From Mugil cephalus (Eukaryota; Chordata; Actinopteri; Mugiliformes; Mugilidae), in the NCBI RefSeq assembly GCF_022458985.1, contig NC_061776.1:11922591-11986590 (forward strand): a stretch of DNA of 64,000 nt. The letters are read 5' to 3'. The notes beneath the pieces were generated by a model that made no database searches, was not told the origin of the DNA, and saw nothing but the letters and a program-made list of their open reading frames with translations. Each line of letters starts with the position of its first letter. The first letter of the stretch is position 1. Positions 26,021-41,889 of this stretch are shown piece after piece. A program made the position numbers and the translations under genes.

Positions 26021-27294
26021 GGGCAGCACTGGACGAGGTTTTATCTGTACTTCATGTTTTAAGTTAGGTCAGCTGTATCTTGTTACTTGGCTCACGAAAA
26101 GGCTTCACTGTGGTATAGCTATACTGAAGGTCATTCCTTTAAGCTGCTTTTTTGAACCTCTGGGTGACACCCCTCCACTACTACTATTAAAGCTCATTTG
26201 CACATCTGTGACATCACTAAAGGGTCAATATAAGCTAGTAAAGATGTATGAAAAGACCCTCATGGATAAAGCTGGAAATTAACTGACACAAGATGTTTGT
26301 TACGTATTTTGTAGGATATTTAATGATTGAGATTAAATTGTGTTCCGAGATGAATCACAGATGCTGTTAAGTCTTAAATGTTTATTTTAAAACAAAGGAA
26401 TATGGACGGGATGTTCTACAGATACATCATCAAACGCTAGATGTGACAATTGTGGTTTGTTGATGAATCTTCATGCAGAATCCATGTGCTATATAATGAA
26501 AAGTATGTGGAGAGCATTGTTTCTTGGGTTATTTTATTGGTATGAAATAGGGCTGTATTTATTTTATCAACTTATCTTTTAGTTTGTGACATACAGTATA
26601 TCATTGTTGATTCTCAAACCATATTTAGTTGAAGATCGGATATGAAGAAAACCTGACATTAGACACTTTGTTTACAATCAAATTTGATTATTTTGACTTG
26701 TTGTCTTAATTCCTGTTTCAACAACACGTGTGCACAGTGACATCATTAAAGAAATGTTCCCAGTTTGGTGTGCATGGGCCTGACTTCATCTCCACATGAC
26801 AGTTTTTAGGATTAAATGAACAGGACACATTATTGCTAACATGCCTGTGGCCAAAGTGGAGCAAAGTTACAACAGTTTGATCAAAATCTCGATAAGTGTA
26901 ACGTCCATATGGTGAACACGCTAAAATGCGATAAAAAGGGGGAGTAGACACAGACATTTGATATTAGCAGTACTACTATGTTGGGATGTTTTTTTCAAAG
27001 GATCCACATACTTTAACACAAATGAAAGCACCTCCCACCGCTTCATGGAGTGTCTGTGGTTACAACGACTCAGACAGCGCTTCATTTCTCTCTTCAAACC
27101 AGACAATGTGTCTGTGATGTACCCAGCGTCTGCGCTGATAACCGGCATCCGTCTTTTTCGCTGAATCCTTTACGTCGAAGATTCTCTCGCACACATCACA
27201 CCAACAATAAATAAACCAGGATCTGCTTCACACTGGAAGCTTTCTGTACACTCTGCCATTGCTCACAGAGCAATGTATAACACAGGAGGCTCAG
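26021..27294. other. Convergent spacer between myl12 and bag1
   Basis: This holds the 3'UTRs of the convergent myl12 and bag1 genes plus AT-rich spacer. No further exon is recognised. It marks a junction between gene neighbourhoods that are separate in human (MYOM1/MYL12 and BAG1/CHMP5). Confidence 0.5.
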
Positions 27295-28701
27295 CTAGTC
27301 TGCCAGGGCGAGGTTTTTCGACTGGATCTTCGAAAGGTGGTCTGAGATGCAAGCCTCAATCTTATCGCACTGGGCAAGGAAATCCTACGGACAAATATTC
27401 ACTCGTTATTGGATTTTCAGTTAAAATGACATAGTTTAATTTACAGAAAAAATAATGACATAAACTCACTTGCACCGTCTTTACAAGTCCCTTTTTCTTC
27501 ATCCTGCAGTCATTAAAATTTTCTGGGACAGTCTGTTAAAAGAGGAGCAGTTCAACGGTTTGTTTCATATCGCTTATAAATAAAACATGCCCTTAAAAAA
27601 TGCACTAAAATAGATTACCAGAGCATCTATCTGCTCCAGTATCTTCATGAACTGCTCTGCAGCTATTTTCACTCTGTGGTCTAGTTTACCCAGCGCCTCT
27701 GCCTGGAGGTCTTTGGCCAGGAAGCCCTGTGGAAGAAAAAAACAAACAAAACAACATAAATATAACAAGAGAAATATATTGTGTATTGCTGCATCTGAAA
27801 AGAAAACATGGTTATTTACTTACATTTTTTAGTCCAGTCAGCTCTCCGTCTACCTTCTCCAGCTTTTTAGCCGTCTGCTCCACAGATTTCTCGATGTCTT
27901 TCAGCTTCCTCAGTTCAGCCTCTTCCTCTGGACTGTTCTGTTTGTAGATCATTATCAGTACTTGACCAAACACAAAACAGAGATGTGTGACGTGCAAAGG
28001 AGCATACCCGCTTTCCAATCATCATGAGTTTGCAGCCTTCTTTTACTCCATAGCTAGATAGGCTCTCCTCCATGTCCTTCAGTGATTTCCCTGGGATTTA
28101 CGTGATATGGTTAGAACCAGATATAAAATATGAAACCGATGATCACGAAAGTAAGAGACGTGCAGCCTACCCTTGAAGATGAGTTTCTGTGAGGCAGATG
28201 GGACCCCAGTGGCTTGCATGAGAGCCTCTGACAGGTCTTTAACAGTCAGTCCTTTACCATTATCATCCTGGCCTGTCAGTGTGATGCTGTGCTTAGTTGA
28301 TCCTAAATTAGGAGAGTGACAAAAAATGAAGCTCCTTGTGTGTCGATTATTTTCTGAACAGACTGATCATTATCACCCGATAGCTCCAATAAACCACGGA
28401 CGTAAAGCGAAGCAAAGGAAAAACGCACACACATCTTCACGTCTTGATAAAAAAATGCCGGCACCGTAGATTAATTGGGAGACGGAAGAAGATTTATTAA
28501 ATAAATTTAACAAATAATAAGTAACAGCTAAACTCGAAATGCTTGGTAACAGCTACATTAGCTAACCATCTCCTAGCTGCGATCAACACGTTACTAAACG
28601 CACAATTATAAAGGTGACATCTCGTAATTATCATGTAATGTAATTAACAATCATATTACTGTACCATATGCGACTGTCACGGTTAGCGTTTGGTCTGACA
28701 T
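27295..28701 (-). CDS. bag1: BAG family molecular chaperone regulator 1
   Basis: BAG1 is an Hsp70/Hsc70 nucleotide-exchange co-chaperone with an N-terminal ubiquitin-like domain linking chaperones to the proteasome. Coding exons in transcript order are 28665-28701, 28171-28302, 28008-28090, 27824-27937, 27619-27726, 27470-27532 and 27295-27384. They give 627 nt and 208 residues, close to the short mammalian isoform. The ubiquitin-like fold spans about residues 1-85, with [16 protein letters not shown] in its second half. The BAG three-helix bundle follows, with [40 protein letters not shown] and the Hsp70-facing segment [19 protein letters not shown]. The start is the ATG in AAAATGTCAGACC. 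No upstream extension matching the long nuclear isoform is apparent. Confidence 0.95.
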
Positions 28702-28796
28702 TTTGCTTTTCAGCGTCTTTAAATCACCACCATTGACTGTATATATACCACAACATGAAATGCACCGCTAACCAACTGTTGCTGGTTGCTAACTAC

Positions 28797-28814
28797 TTCC
28801 GGGATAACCCGGAA
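28797..28814. promoter_or_regulatory. bag1: Perfect inverted pair of ETS-type sites upstream of bag1
   Basis: TTCCGGG-ATAA-CCCGGAA is an exact inverted repeat about 100 bp upstream of the bag1 ATG. CCGGAA is the ETS/GABP core typical of housekeeping promoters. Confidence 0.5.
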
Positions 28815-29100
28815 ATAGTTCTTCTTCTCTTTCTCTTTTTTCTCTCTCTTTTTTTAGACTTTGTCTTTAGGATACAGTCAAGGATTTCAACACGGGGCAA
28901 TGGAGCAACAAATAAAAACGACACTGTAACCAACTCAATGCTCTTATTTTTTTTTGAATAAAAGTAATATGCATTTGTGGAACAAAACAAGCGCGCTTAT
29001 TTTTGAGCTCTGCTTTTATTCCAGATACTTGTAGAAAACAAAGTTAAACTTGGAGTTACCGCACGATTTTGGACTGGGGGGACGTCAGGCCACGTCAGCT

Positions 29101-29194
29101 GGCTCTGTGGCGCAATGGATAGCGCATTGGACTTCTAGTTAAGAGCACTTGAGAAGTGATTCAAAGGTTGTGGGTTCGAGTCCCACCAGAGTCG
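29101..29194 (+). tRNA. tRNA-Arg (anticodon TCT) with a 21-nt intron
   Basis: The acceptor stem GGCTCTG (29101-29107) pairs perfectly with CAGAGTC (29187-29193), with G as discriminator base. The D arm is GCGCAATGGATAGCGC, the anticodon loop CTTCTAA carries TCT at 29134-29136, and the T arm is GGGTTCGAGTCCC. A 21-nt intron (29138-29158) sits after base 37, the canonical place, and leaves a 73-nt mature tRNA. Internal A and B boxes are intact and a TTTT terminator follows at 29197. Vertebrate tRNA-Arg(TCT) genes commonly have this intron. It lies in the spacer between chmp5 and bag1 on the opposite strand. Confidence 0.97.
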
Positions 29195-29570
29195 CATTTT
29201 TATACTTTTACTTTTAAAACTGCGTATTAATATAAAGCAGGTTTTATGTTTTTCTGTCTGCACTGTCTTGTAATTAATTTTGCTTTATATATTTGGGAAT
29301 TCCCTTGCATTACTGCAACATCCTCACTTTATTTCAGTATTTCTGTGTTTGTATTCTCTGAAGAAAGTTAGGACAGAACAAAGGTTTCTAAATATAAATG
29401 CTATAAATAGAATAAATGTATCTTATATATCTATTGATGTTTGGCAATAAGCTCAAGCACAAAGTACAGCTGAGAAGGATAATTACTTATTCAAGTTTTG
29501 TGACCAAAACTTGCATAAATAAGATCATAATCAACAAACTACCACCTCAGGGTTAAATTAAAGCACATCA

Positions 29571-29576
29571 TTTATT
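29571..29576 (-). terminator. chmp5: Poly(A) signal of chmp5
   Basis: A minus-strand AATAAA about 390 bases past the chmp5 stop codon, the first canonical one seen in that direction. Confidence 0.5.
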
Positions 29577-29959
29577 TTGCATGTTTTGAAATAACCCCGC
29601 AGATTATTTTAACAGGCTTAGTGACAATCCTCTCCACAACTCAAAATGATCATAACTAAACAACACAATAAAAGCAGCAACAAACACAAATAAATTAATA
29701 CTAACACAGGTGAGTAACACTGACAAGTTGTTGAGTATGACTAGGGTTTGTTTGTTTTTTTTAAAAAAAGGTTCAGTATGTTACAAGGCCACATGCTAGC
29801 ACGGTAGTAGTAACAATACACAACCCAACACTGGGACAGCTTCAAAATTGTAGTGTTCTCAGGTCAAACTGTTTAGTTTTCTTTTTGCATGTATAAGTGT
29901 TACCCTACATATAAAAGTGTTTCCAGTCGAAGTGCAGTCGTTTTTAATCTGTTCCTCGT

Positions 29960-33461
<3,502 letters not shown>

Positions 33462-33700
33462 TTTTTTTTCTAAACGCAGCAACTAGCGTTCTTTAGAAAA
33501 TACACAAAAACAACACATAAAAAAAACGGGACAGGGGATTTCTTCTTCACTGAGGACACCCGGAAGCAACGGTCCAGACGCAAAACGATCCCATTGGTTG
33601 GCGTGAACTGCGGCGACCAATGAGGGGCCGAGGCCCGCGGCTGCCCCCCGGCGGTGAGTGGAGGAACCGCAGCCTCCCATTTAAACCTTTTGTCCGCTTA
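33462..33700 (-). promoter_or_regulatory. chmp5: chmp5 promoter with paired CCAAT boxes
   Basis: A GC-rich block directly upstream of the chmp5 ATG contains ATTGG at 33593-33597 and CCAAT at 33617-33621 in opposite orientations, about 20 bp apart. This suggests an NF-Y-driven TATA-less promoter. The 5'UTR lies within it. Confidence 0.5.
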
Positions 33701-35552
33701 TGACACCGCATCCATCACCAGGCTTTGTTACACTTCCTCTGCAGGAAAGCTGGAATTAAAGATGGGGTTTGGACTGTTTGATCGTCCAAAACCTATCTTT
33801 ATCATTTAATAAAATACACACTCCCCAGTGTCACTTTATGATATGTTATAAGGAGTAATTTACTTATTTAGAAAGAACATTGATCTTAATAATAAGTGTG
33901 TCACTGTTAGACAGCTGAATAATTTTCAAATATATTATGTTTTAAGAACCATTATTATATCTGTGAAAAAAAAATCACAGTTGTTAAGATTATAAAGCAA
34001 AAACTGGGCATTAGCCATTAGGCTTAATAAAAAGCCAAATCAAATACAAAGCTAAAACAAATAAAGCAGATACAGCTAATGATGTTCATGTTTATGCAAT
34101 AGCTGGTTCTTAGGGTGGAGACTAAATGTATTGTAAGGGGTGCCCTCATGGGTACTAATCAGAGTAAATATTTGGCAATTAAAATTGAAATGAAGATTTT
34201 GTCGTCCAGATCTGTTAACATGTAATATTATTAGTTGAGTTAAATGCCTGCACTAGTGGCATTATTGTTGTAGCAAGTTCAAGTGGAGCTAGTTTATATA
34301 CTTTATTTTGATAAATGTGAGGGATCATTAAATTATTTTACCATTTTTAGCAGATAATTTAATTAAATTAACCTAATGCTGCAACTACTAGTACTTACTT
34401 GTGTTTATTATTATATAACTTCGGTCTGCCTTTCAGTTAATCATTTTGTCCATCAATCATAAGAGATGATAATGAAACATTCCCTCTGTGGTTCCCTGTA
34501 ATCGGTGTTGACATCTTCTACATCTAAATTAGTTTTTTATCTGTGACCATCAGATCAATGCTGAGTTCAGTTCGGTTTGATTTATCGCATCAATAACAAT
34601 CCAAACGGTCCCAAAATCCTTTAATCAATCTGAAGCATGAATCCTCCGGAGCACGCACTGAGATGACCCCTGTCAACAGAAATAAACCTTCTTGGAAATT
34701 GACACTTAGTAAGTGGATGTAATACGTGAAAGTCTCATTAAGGACCAGATTTTCAGCTTTGAAAGCTTGTGAAAAACCTCTCTCCTCCTGCACGCTGACA
34801 ATTACTTTGGCTTTTTAGCTCTTGAATCCGTCACAGAAGCCTCTCTGTACAGTGGACAATTACACCATTTACCTTCGAAGACAGCCCTGCATAGCGGCCA
34901 AACCTAAATCCATTCATTTTTTTTTACATTCATAACGGAGGACATCATGTCTTCAGGGAAAATCACCTACAAAGATTTCTTTTTCACAGAACTGTAACCA
35001 GCGCCTGTGAGAAATGTCCGAGGTGTTGCCAAGCAATTTATTCACCACGTATAACGATATCTATTACTGCTCATAAACCCGTTTTAATGAGAGCTTTATT
35101 AAAAGTGGTATGGATTAATTGCCTCTTACTACACCCTGATCTAATAACACAGAACGCTAATACACGTAATGACAAATTGCAAATTGACATTCCATTTTCC
35201 TCCCCAACCTGTGTTATCTTTAGCACGCAGCTTATGCAACCTGTGGAGATTTTCCTTAGGACAATTAGATCCCAAATTGGAACCGAGAGCCTGTTTCTGA
35301 GCCGGGCTTCATCTAATGGCTCACTAATGCAGGCACACCTTGAGAGACAGTGGCAAAGAACAGGGGGGGAGAAGAAAAAAAAAAAGTCGTAATCTCTGTA
35401 ATTATGGCTGACAGTTTCATCAATGCACACAAGGACAGATTGATTTAATTTGCCTCTCAAACCTCTGTTGTCTGTGCACCATTAGGACTGTCAGCCGCCG
35501 CAAAGAGAGCTTCCTTGTTCTGAAGCCTTTGACAAATGCCAGCTGGAGGAAA

Positions 35553-35576
35553 AATGAATAAATAAATAAATAAAAC
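35553..35576. repeat. (AATA)n simple repeat
   Basis: Short run of AATA units inside the chmp5-oprk1 spacer. Confidence 0.85.
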
Positions 35577-36221
35577 ACAATTCTTTGTAATAAAAGAAAA
35601 AAATGCACTAGTGAGGTCAGAGTTTGATGGGTATCGCATCTCTTTCAGGGGTAACTCCTTCTCAGAAAGTCCTCCAAACTAAATTACAGAGTACTGACCT
35701 CTCCGCAGTGGCTCACATGACCTTTTTGTTCCTTCAATTTAATGCACTCTTGGCTTCCTGAACTTTTAGACATGCACTTAAGAAGTACTCTCCCTCTTTT
35801 TTATTTTTGATCTCTCGCCATTATTTGCCGAAGTAGCAACGCAAAACCTGCTCGGATCAGGAGCTGTAATTTTGTTCTTTGACTTAATTATGACGTTAAT
35901 TTACACAACGCTCAAATAATAAGGACCTCATTCAGTTAATGATGTTATTTAGCGCTTCACGATGCACTGAAAGACGTGGTATTACTTCTAAGTGCTGCAA
36001 TTTTAGGCCCGAGTCTTGAGTCACTCCAAGGTCTGGAGCATTTGGGACAACACGGTAACTCTCAAACCCCGTCCTCTGGTTGCCTAGGTAACATGCTTGC
36101 GTCTTTTCCAGCCGAAAAAGTGAGCTAGGAGAACTTAAGGACGTTGGTAACGTGTGGATCGAGCTACAGTAGCTCTTCTTCTTCTGGATTCAATCGACCG
36201 TCCACCGTCAGTGTTATTTAC

Positions 36222-36265
36222 TTCTCCTGTCGGTGGTTTTAATGTTGTGGCTGATCCGTCTGAAT
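36222..36265 (+). mobile_element. Terminal fragment of a Tc1-like element
   Basis: Contains GGTGGTTTTAATGTTGTGGC, the same terminus as in the other Tc1-like remnants of this window. No interior sequence is recognised. Confidence 0.5.
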
Positions 36266-37213
36266 GCAATGGTCAGGATCTTGCAGCTGAATGCACAGAG
36301 CAGGAGGCAGGAATGACTGGACGTAAACTAATGTCTACTGTTAACAGCTGATGTGATTGTGGTGTACACTGCATGGAAGAGTATTCAGATATTCAGCTTT
36401 GCAGCAAAGAGCAGGTCCAGCTGGTGCTGTTCCTCCAATGCAACACGCCGCCACCTAAAAAATATTTACACACACGCACAAAAAAAAGTCTCCTCACACA
36501 GGGTCTAATTAGCAGTAACCGCACATGCCCTACAATTAGCACAACAAATCTTTTGGCATGCTCACCATGGAAACACCAATGTTTTATCTGACTCGAGTTA
36601 CTGAATGGGGAGGTGGGTTCAAGTCTCACAGTGATGCATGTTTTACTTCCTTGGATCCACATGGATTAGGGGCAATTAGGGCCCATGCTCCTAAGACCAC
36701 ACAAGTTCACACTTTAGCTTTATTGTGACTTTATTTATTTTTTTAACATTCAAAGCCAAAAGATACATCAAAATATCCAACAGATACAACAGCAGCCAAA
36801 GAGGGCACGTTATATGTACACGAGGCTCGGATCTGGGCTCAGTCTGGCTGATATTGTCTTAATGAATACAGATCGTTTATTTCATGATGATGATCAAGAG
36901 ACACGTACCACAACCAAGCAAACAAATCCTCTGTAAGGCTTTGATCTATTATCTATCTAATCTAATCTAATCTAACTACTGCAGTTTGAACATACAGGAT
37001 ATAGGTATGAGTACAAAACTGACTCATTGCTGATCTTCTGAAGCAAGCACAATACGATTTATAGTCCGACACAATTTCTGGAATAGCTACTTTATCAGTT
37101 TTAAACAAGTAAGTATATTAGTAGTCAGCTCTATAAAAAGATCTGCCTGATCTTGTGGTTTAAACCACGTGGAATGAAAGAAATCCAACATACACTACCA
37201 AAAGTACTGTATT

Positions 37214-37253
37214 TGTATATATATATATGTATATATATACATATATATATATT
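37214..37253. repeat. (AT)n microsatellite, imperfect
   Basis: Alternating TA dinucleotides with single GT and CA interruptions; the tract is self-complementary. Confidence 0.85.
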
Positions 37254-38547
37254 CACATTTGTGTGTTTGTGTGATTTATTTATTTTTTTTAATCAATGAA
37301 CTGCTCAGTAACGTACACCTAATAAGCTGAAAAGATGACAGTAGTTAACATTCAGTCGCACTAAACACTAAAAACCCTGTTGCATTAATACGGGGTGTTA
37401 TTATCATGCTGGCTTGTTGCCTTGGAGCCCTCTGCCCAGTTTTCACATTAAGTTTGAGACGATGTGAGAACGCGCCGCGCAGTCAACATCCCCCTCGACG
37501 AGGCGCGGCATCGCAGCTGGAAATGTTCAGCGGTGCGGAACAGCGTGGGATGTGATGATACTTTAGTTGAGCTTCACAGAACAATGTGTTGACAATGAAG
37601 CTCCATCAAGTCAACGCCCCGGTCAAGGAGAAAACACTCGGATTCAGGCTGTTGACTGATTGAGATGTGAATTACAGAGGATTCATCCCTGAGAGGTTTT
37701 TAAATGTCCCGCAGAGATTCTCTGTCAAAAGGCTGTTCACGAGTTAACAGTAACAGCCAAGCAACAAACTGCAACTCACCTAAGCACAATGCTCGTTTTG
37801 GGTGCTGCTCCCGGAATAACCGGGGACAATCACTGTCCATTGTGTGCCCCGAGCAAAGCTTGATCTTTCTGTATTCACGAGAACCATATTATTCATTTGA
37901 ATGTCAAAGGTAGAGGACGACGTACAAGATCAGCTCGATTAAATGTGAACGGACACCACATGAATGGTTTTGGTTTCTCTTGGATATCTTTTTTTTTTTT
38001 TTTTGCACTACCATGAACAATGTCAAAATTTATTTCTCGTCCACCTTTGACTTCTTCGCATATGGATGTCATAAAGCATGAGATATACAGAGATTAAGGT
38101 TCCAGCTAGGCTTTTTTCTCCTCGAGGCATCTTTGCACTCATATGTCTAATAGGTTTATTTTAAAGTCTGATTTTATTCTATATCTTTCTTTATGTTAAC
38201 AAAAAAAAAAAAAAAACTCAAAAGCACAATAATCAACACTATGAAAAAAGAAGTAGAGCAACTATTTGCTGGTCCAGCACTTGTCCAGGGAGTATTCATG
38301 GCAGCAGACTAGATATTGTTTGGTTCAGGTCTTTCCATGGGATTTGTTATCGTGTAGATTAACACCAGGTTTATTCTTTAACTTTAGATTTTTTCCAGAT
38401 TCTCTGATCAATACGCTGGACACAGAAATAGCCCCCCCTGCCTTCTCTCTAGACTCTCGCTCAGATTGCAGTGGTGATTTGCGTCAACCCCAGGTCATTG
38501 GAGTCCTCCCAGCTCTGATAGCGCGTAGGGGACATGTCCAACGCTAG

Positions 38548-41292
38548 TCATACAGGCCTGGCCTGCCTCATATCTCCGCGAGTTTCTGTAGGGCACGAGT
38601 GATCCCGCAGAGTGCTTCTCACTCGGCTCACCCCCTGAGAGTCACCGTGTCCCTGGAGTCCGGGGCAGCAAAAGTCCCTGAAGCACCTCTTGAAGTTCTC
38701 GTCCAGGAAAGCGTACAGGATGGGGTTGAGGCTGCTGTTGGTGTAGCCCAGCGCCACGCAGAAGAAGTAGGCGGCCATGACGGCAGTAGTCTCGGGCACG
38801 TTCCCCGACAGGGCCTTGACCAGGATGAAGATGTGGATGGGCGTCCAGCACACCACGAAGACGGCGACCACCACCAGCACCAAACGGGTGATCCGGCGAA
38901 GGTTGCGGTCCTTCTCGCGCGAGCCCGACAGCAGGCGCACACTCTTCAGACGCATGACCATCAGCGTGTAGCACACGGTGATGATGATGACCGGGGCCAC
39001 AAAGGCGAAGATGAAGACGCAGATCTTCATCAGGGTGTCCCAGTAGGAGTACGGCTCAGGGAACTGCAAAGCACATTCGGTGGTCCCTGTGAAAAAGATT
39101 TGACCAAATCAGATTCACAAAAACATTCGCGCACCAAGCTAGCTACTTTTTCTGCAAGATTAGCGCGCTAATTTTGCTTATTTAGCAGATATGGCACAAG
39201 ACGCAAATGTGATTTTAGTCCTGCATACAGTCAATTAGTGGACATTGTCCTCAGCAGCACACACACCAGACTTACTCATTATGAATGCTAAACAGGAGGT
39301 TCAATGTAAAGTACTGGCAAAAACAAACTGAAAAGATAACTAAAGGGCATGGAAGTCATTCAAGCTTCATTTGATTCCACCCAATACTTGTCAGGGTTTC
39401 CTAAAGTTACCTGACACCTGCAAGCTCAACAAGATTTATCCTTTGAAAGCTGTGAATGTCAATGCAAGGTTTCAAGGCAATCAATCCGGTAATGAATCTA
39501 GACTATCCCTCAGTCAAAGTTGACAACAACAGTCCAGCAACTTGTTATTCTTGGACCTCTAGCAAGGCTAATAAGTATGCAGAGTGATCACGTAGTGTCG
39601 TCATTACAGAAGTTCCAAAATTACTTCCATCATCTGGTCTAACAGCTCTGAGTAAAGTGCACTGTACTTGCAATGAATGGAGCTTGAAAGAAAAGAAAAT
39701 CGTTCAAGGTTTATTCTTGGGGAAGGAAACCCTACTACCTCCCCTACACTGCGGGCTTATCGTGGAATCTAAAGCAGCCAACTGAGATAATTGAGGTAAT
39801 CTTTCCGAGGGACGCTGAAATGTAAAGGAGATGTACGATTTAAATCGCCTGTCCTTGCTTTGTCCTTTCCCCACTCACAGAAGGTACGCTCTGCCTCTGC
39901 ACCAGACACACATACAAATAAATGGAGGAGACACGAGAAGAGGGACTTGTAAATCGCTGCTACACGGCTAAACGGTCAGTGTACCGTTATTGGTTTTGGT
40001 GCTGCCAAGCACCATGGCAGGGATGCCGGCGGCCGACGACAGCAGCCAGATGATCACGTTGATGATTTTGGCTTTGACGGGCGTGCGGAAATCCAAGGCC
40101 TTAACGGGGTGGCACACGGCCACGTAGCGGTCCACGCTCATCATGGTCAGCGTGAAGATGCTGGTGAACATGTTGTAGTAGTCGATGGAGATGAAGACCT
40201 TGCACGCCACCTCGCCGAACGGCCAGGAGCTGAGCAGGTAGTCGGTGCTCTGGAAGGGCATGGTGGTGGTGACCAGAGCGTCGGCTACGGCCAGGTTGAA
40301 GATGTAGATGTTGGTGGCTGTTTTCATTTTGGTGTATCTGTAAGTGGGAGACGAGGTGCGAATGAGGAGTCTCTGATCATTTAAATCCTTTAAATGAAGC
40401 AGGAGATTAACGCAATCACCTTTGGAGATGAAGGTTAATTGACAATGTGCTTAGCTCAACAGCCTGCGTGACATGAGGTGAGACAAAAAACAAAAGAAAA
40501 ATCTCTGTTTCACATCCATCTTGAAACGTGGCCTTCATTTTGATCTCAGCCACACACCTCTGTCTTGCAGGGTTGTGACACTGTTGTGTTGACTCAGTTT
40601 GCTCACAGACAGAGGTGTAAATACCCGCCACTGCACTCGGTCCCCGTAGTTCATGCTACGGTAAGTGTTTGCACGAGCAACAAGACAAAGCGATGCCAGG
40701 GTTGGGGCCGTGTTTATACAGCAGATAAAGACACTTGAAGCGGGTATGAGAGCGGCATGAGGCAGGGCGTCACGTTTAGACATCTAGACAACAGACAAAC
40801 AGACACCTGCGACTGCACACAGGACTGTGTTTGTGCTGCATTTCCTGCAGCAGTGAGTGTTTCCAGGGCCACACTGTGCTGTGACATGTCTCACTGTCAC
40901 ACACAAAAATGCACACAAAGCAAAAAAAAACAACAACAACAACAAAAAAAAACCTTCCGACTGGCTCAATCTGCTTATACTGCAGATAAGGATCCTTCGA
41001 ATAGGCTACATTTAAAAAGTCTGGCCACACTCCCTAATTCTGGAGCATCATCACGGGTCGGACCACACCCACGTTTGAAACAGGCCTTAATTTCGATCTA
41101 AGCTGCACACTTGTGAAAGTTTGTGAATGGATGTGGGACGCTATGACTTTATCTTTTAACAATCTGCCCACAGACACCCAGACAGGCAGACGAAAACAGA
41201 CAGACACCTGGCAAAGCTAAAACCTATGTGGGGTGGTTCCTCGCGACAGGATGTGTCATCTGGATCGTGTATTGCCATGACACACACACACG

Positions 41293-41334
<42 letters not shown>

Positions 41335-41889
41335 CATACAAAAGTTGAAAACAACCAGGCTGTAAAGACCTGGAATTGTTATACTGTGTAGCCACTGGTT
41401 AAAAGATAATTCTATTAAAATAAAATAAAAACACACACATATTATCATATTGTAACAACACACACTGGTGCAAAAAAAGGAAAAAAAAATTACTAGAGAT
41501 TCAATTGATATGTATATATAAGTATATCATGTCCTATATTAACACTATTTTACATTTACTGATGTGACCATACATTTGCTTTTGACACGACATGCGCATT
41601 TTGCATATTTCCAAGTTAGAAAAAAAAAAAAAACTCACCGAATGATGACATACATCACCAAACAGTTTCCCACCAAGCCCACCACAAACACCACGGAGTA
41701 CACGGCGACTATGATGGGGATGATGGGCGACATCGGCTCGGGCTCAGCATCCCAGGTGCCGTTGGGGGTGTAGTTGAAGATGTCCGACTCCGACAAGCCG
41801 GGCTGCCAGGTGAAGTTTGGGACGCACTCCCCCGGCTGGCCCGAGGGACACCGGTCCTCCTTGAAGATGTGCACCACGCCGCTCTCCAT
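38548..41889 (-). CDS. oprk1: Kappa-type opioid receptor (class A GPCR)
   Basis: A Gi/o-coupled receptor for dynorphin-type opioid peptides in the plasma membrane. Coding exons are 41639-41889, 39985-40337 and 38548-39086. The 353-nt middle exon is the size seen in all opioid receptor genes. They give 1143 nt and 380 residues, as in human KOR. The N-terminus has sequons at N25, N39 and N43. Seven transmembrane helices are evident. D103 (2.50), D136 (3.32), the C129-C206 disulfide pair, the DRY motif and NPILY are intact. Subtype is indicated by [29 protein letters not shown] and a tail SRVRSTLRD ending in RPV. Departures from mammalian KOR: Lys292 where human has Glu297, Asp116 where human has Val118, and a less acidic second extracellular loop. 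The exon 2 donor GTACAC is weak. A non-coding upstream exon may exist. Confidence 0.93.
41281..41333. repeat. (CA)n microsatellite in oprk1 intron 1
   Basis: About 50 bases of CA dinucleotide with two CG substitutions. Confidence 0.95.

Larger units (their letters stand above)
33701..38364. other. Spacer between chmp5 and oprk1
   Basis: No exon with coherent splicing was found in about 4.7 kb. The part from about 34.4 to 36.0 kb is non-repetitive, AT-rich and dense in TAAT-type homeodomain cores, so it could contain a conserved enhancer, which is unproven. A Tc1-like terminus lies near 36.23 kb and an AT microsatellite near 37.2 kb. The right end overlaps the probable 3'UTR of oprk1. Confidence 0.4.

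Noticed and set aside
38599-39171. Plus-strand open frame of 190 codons opposite oprk1
   Set aside because: A GC-rich antisense shadow of the third oprk1 exon, His/Gln/Asp-rich and without its own signals.
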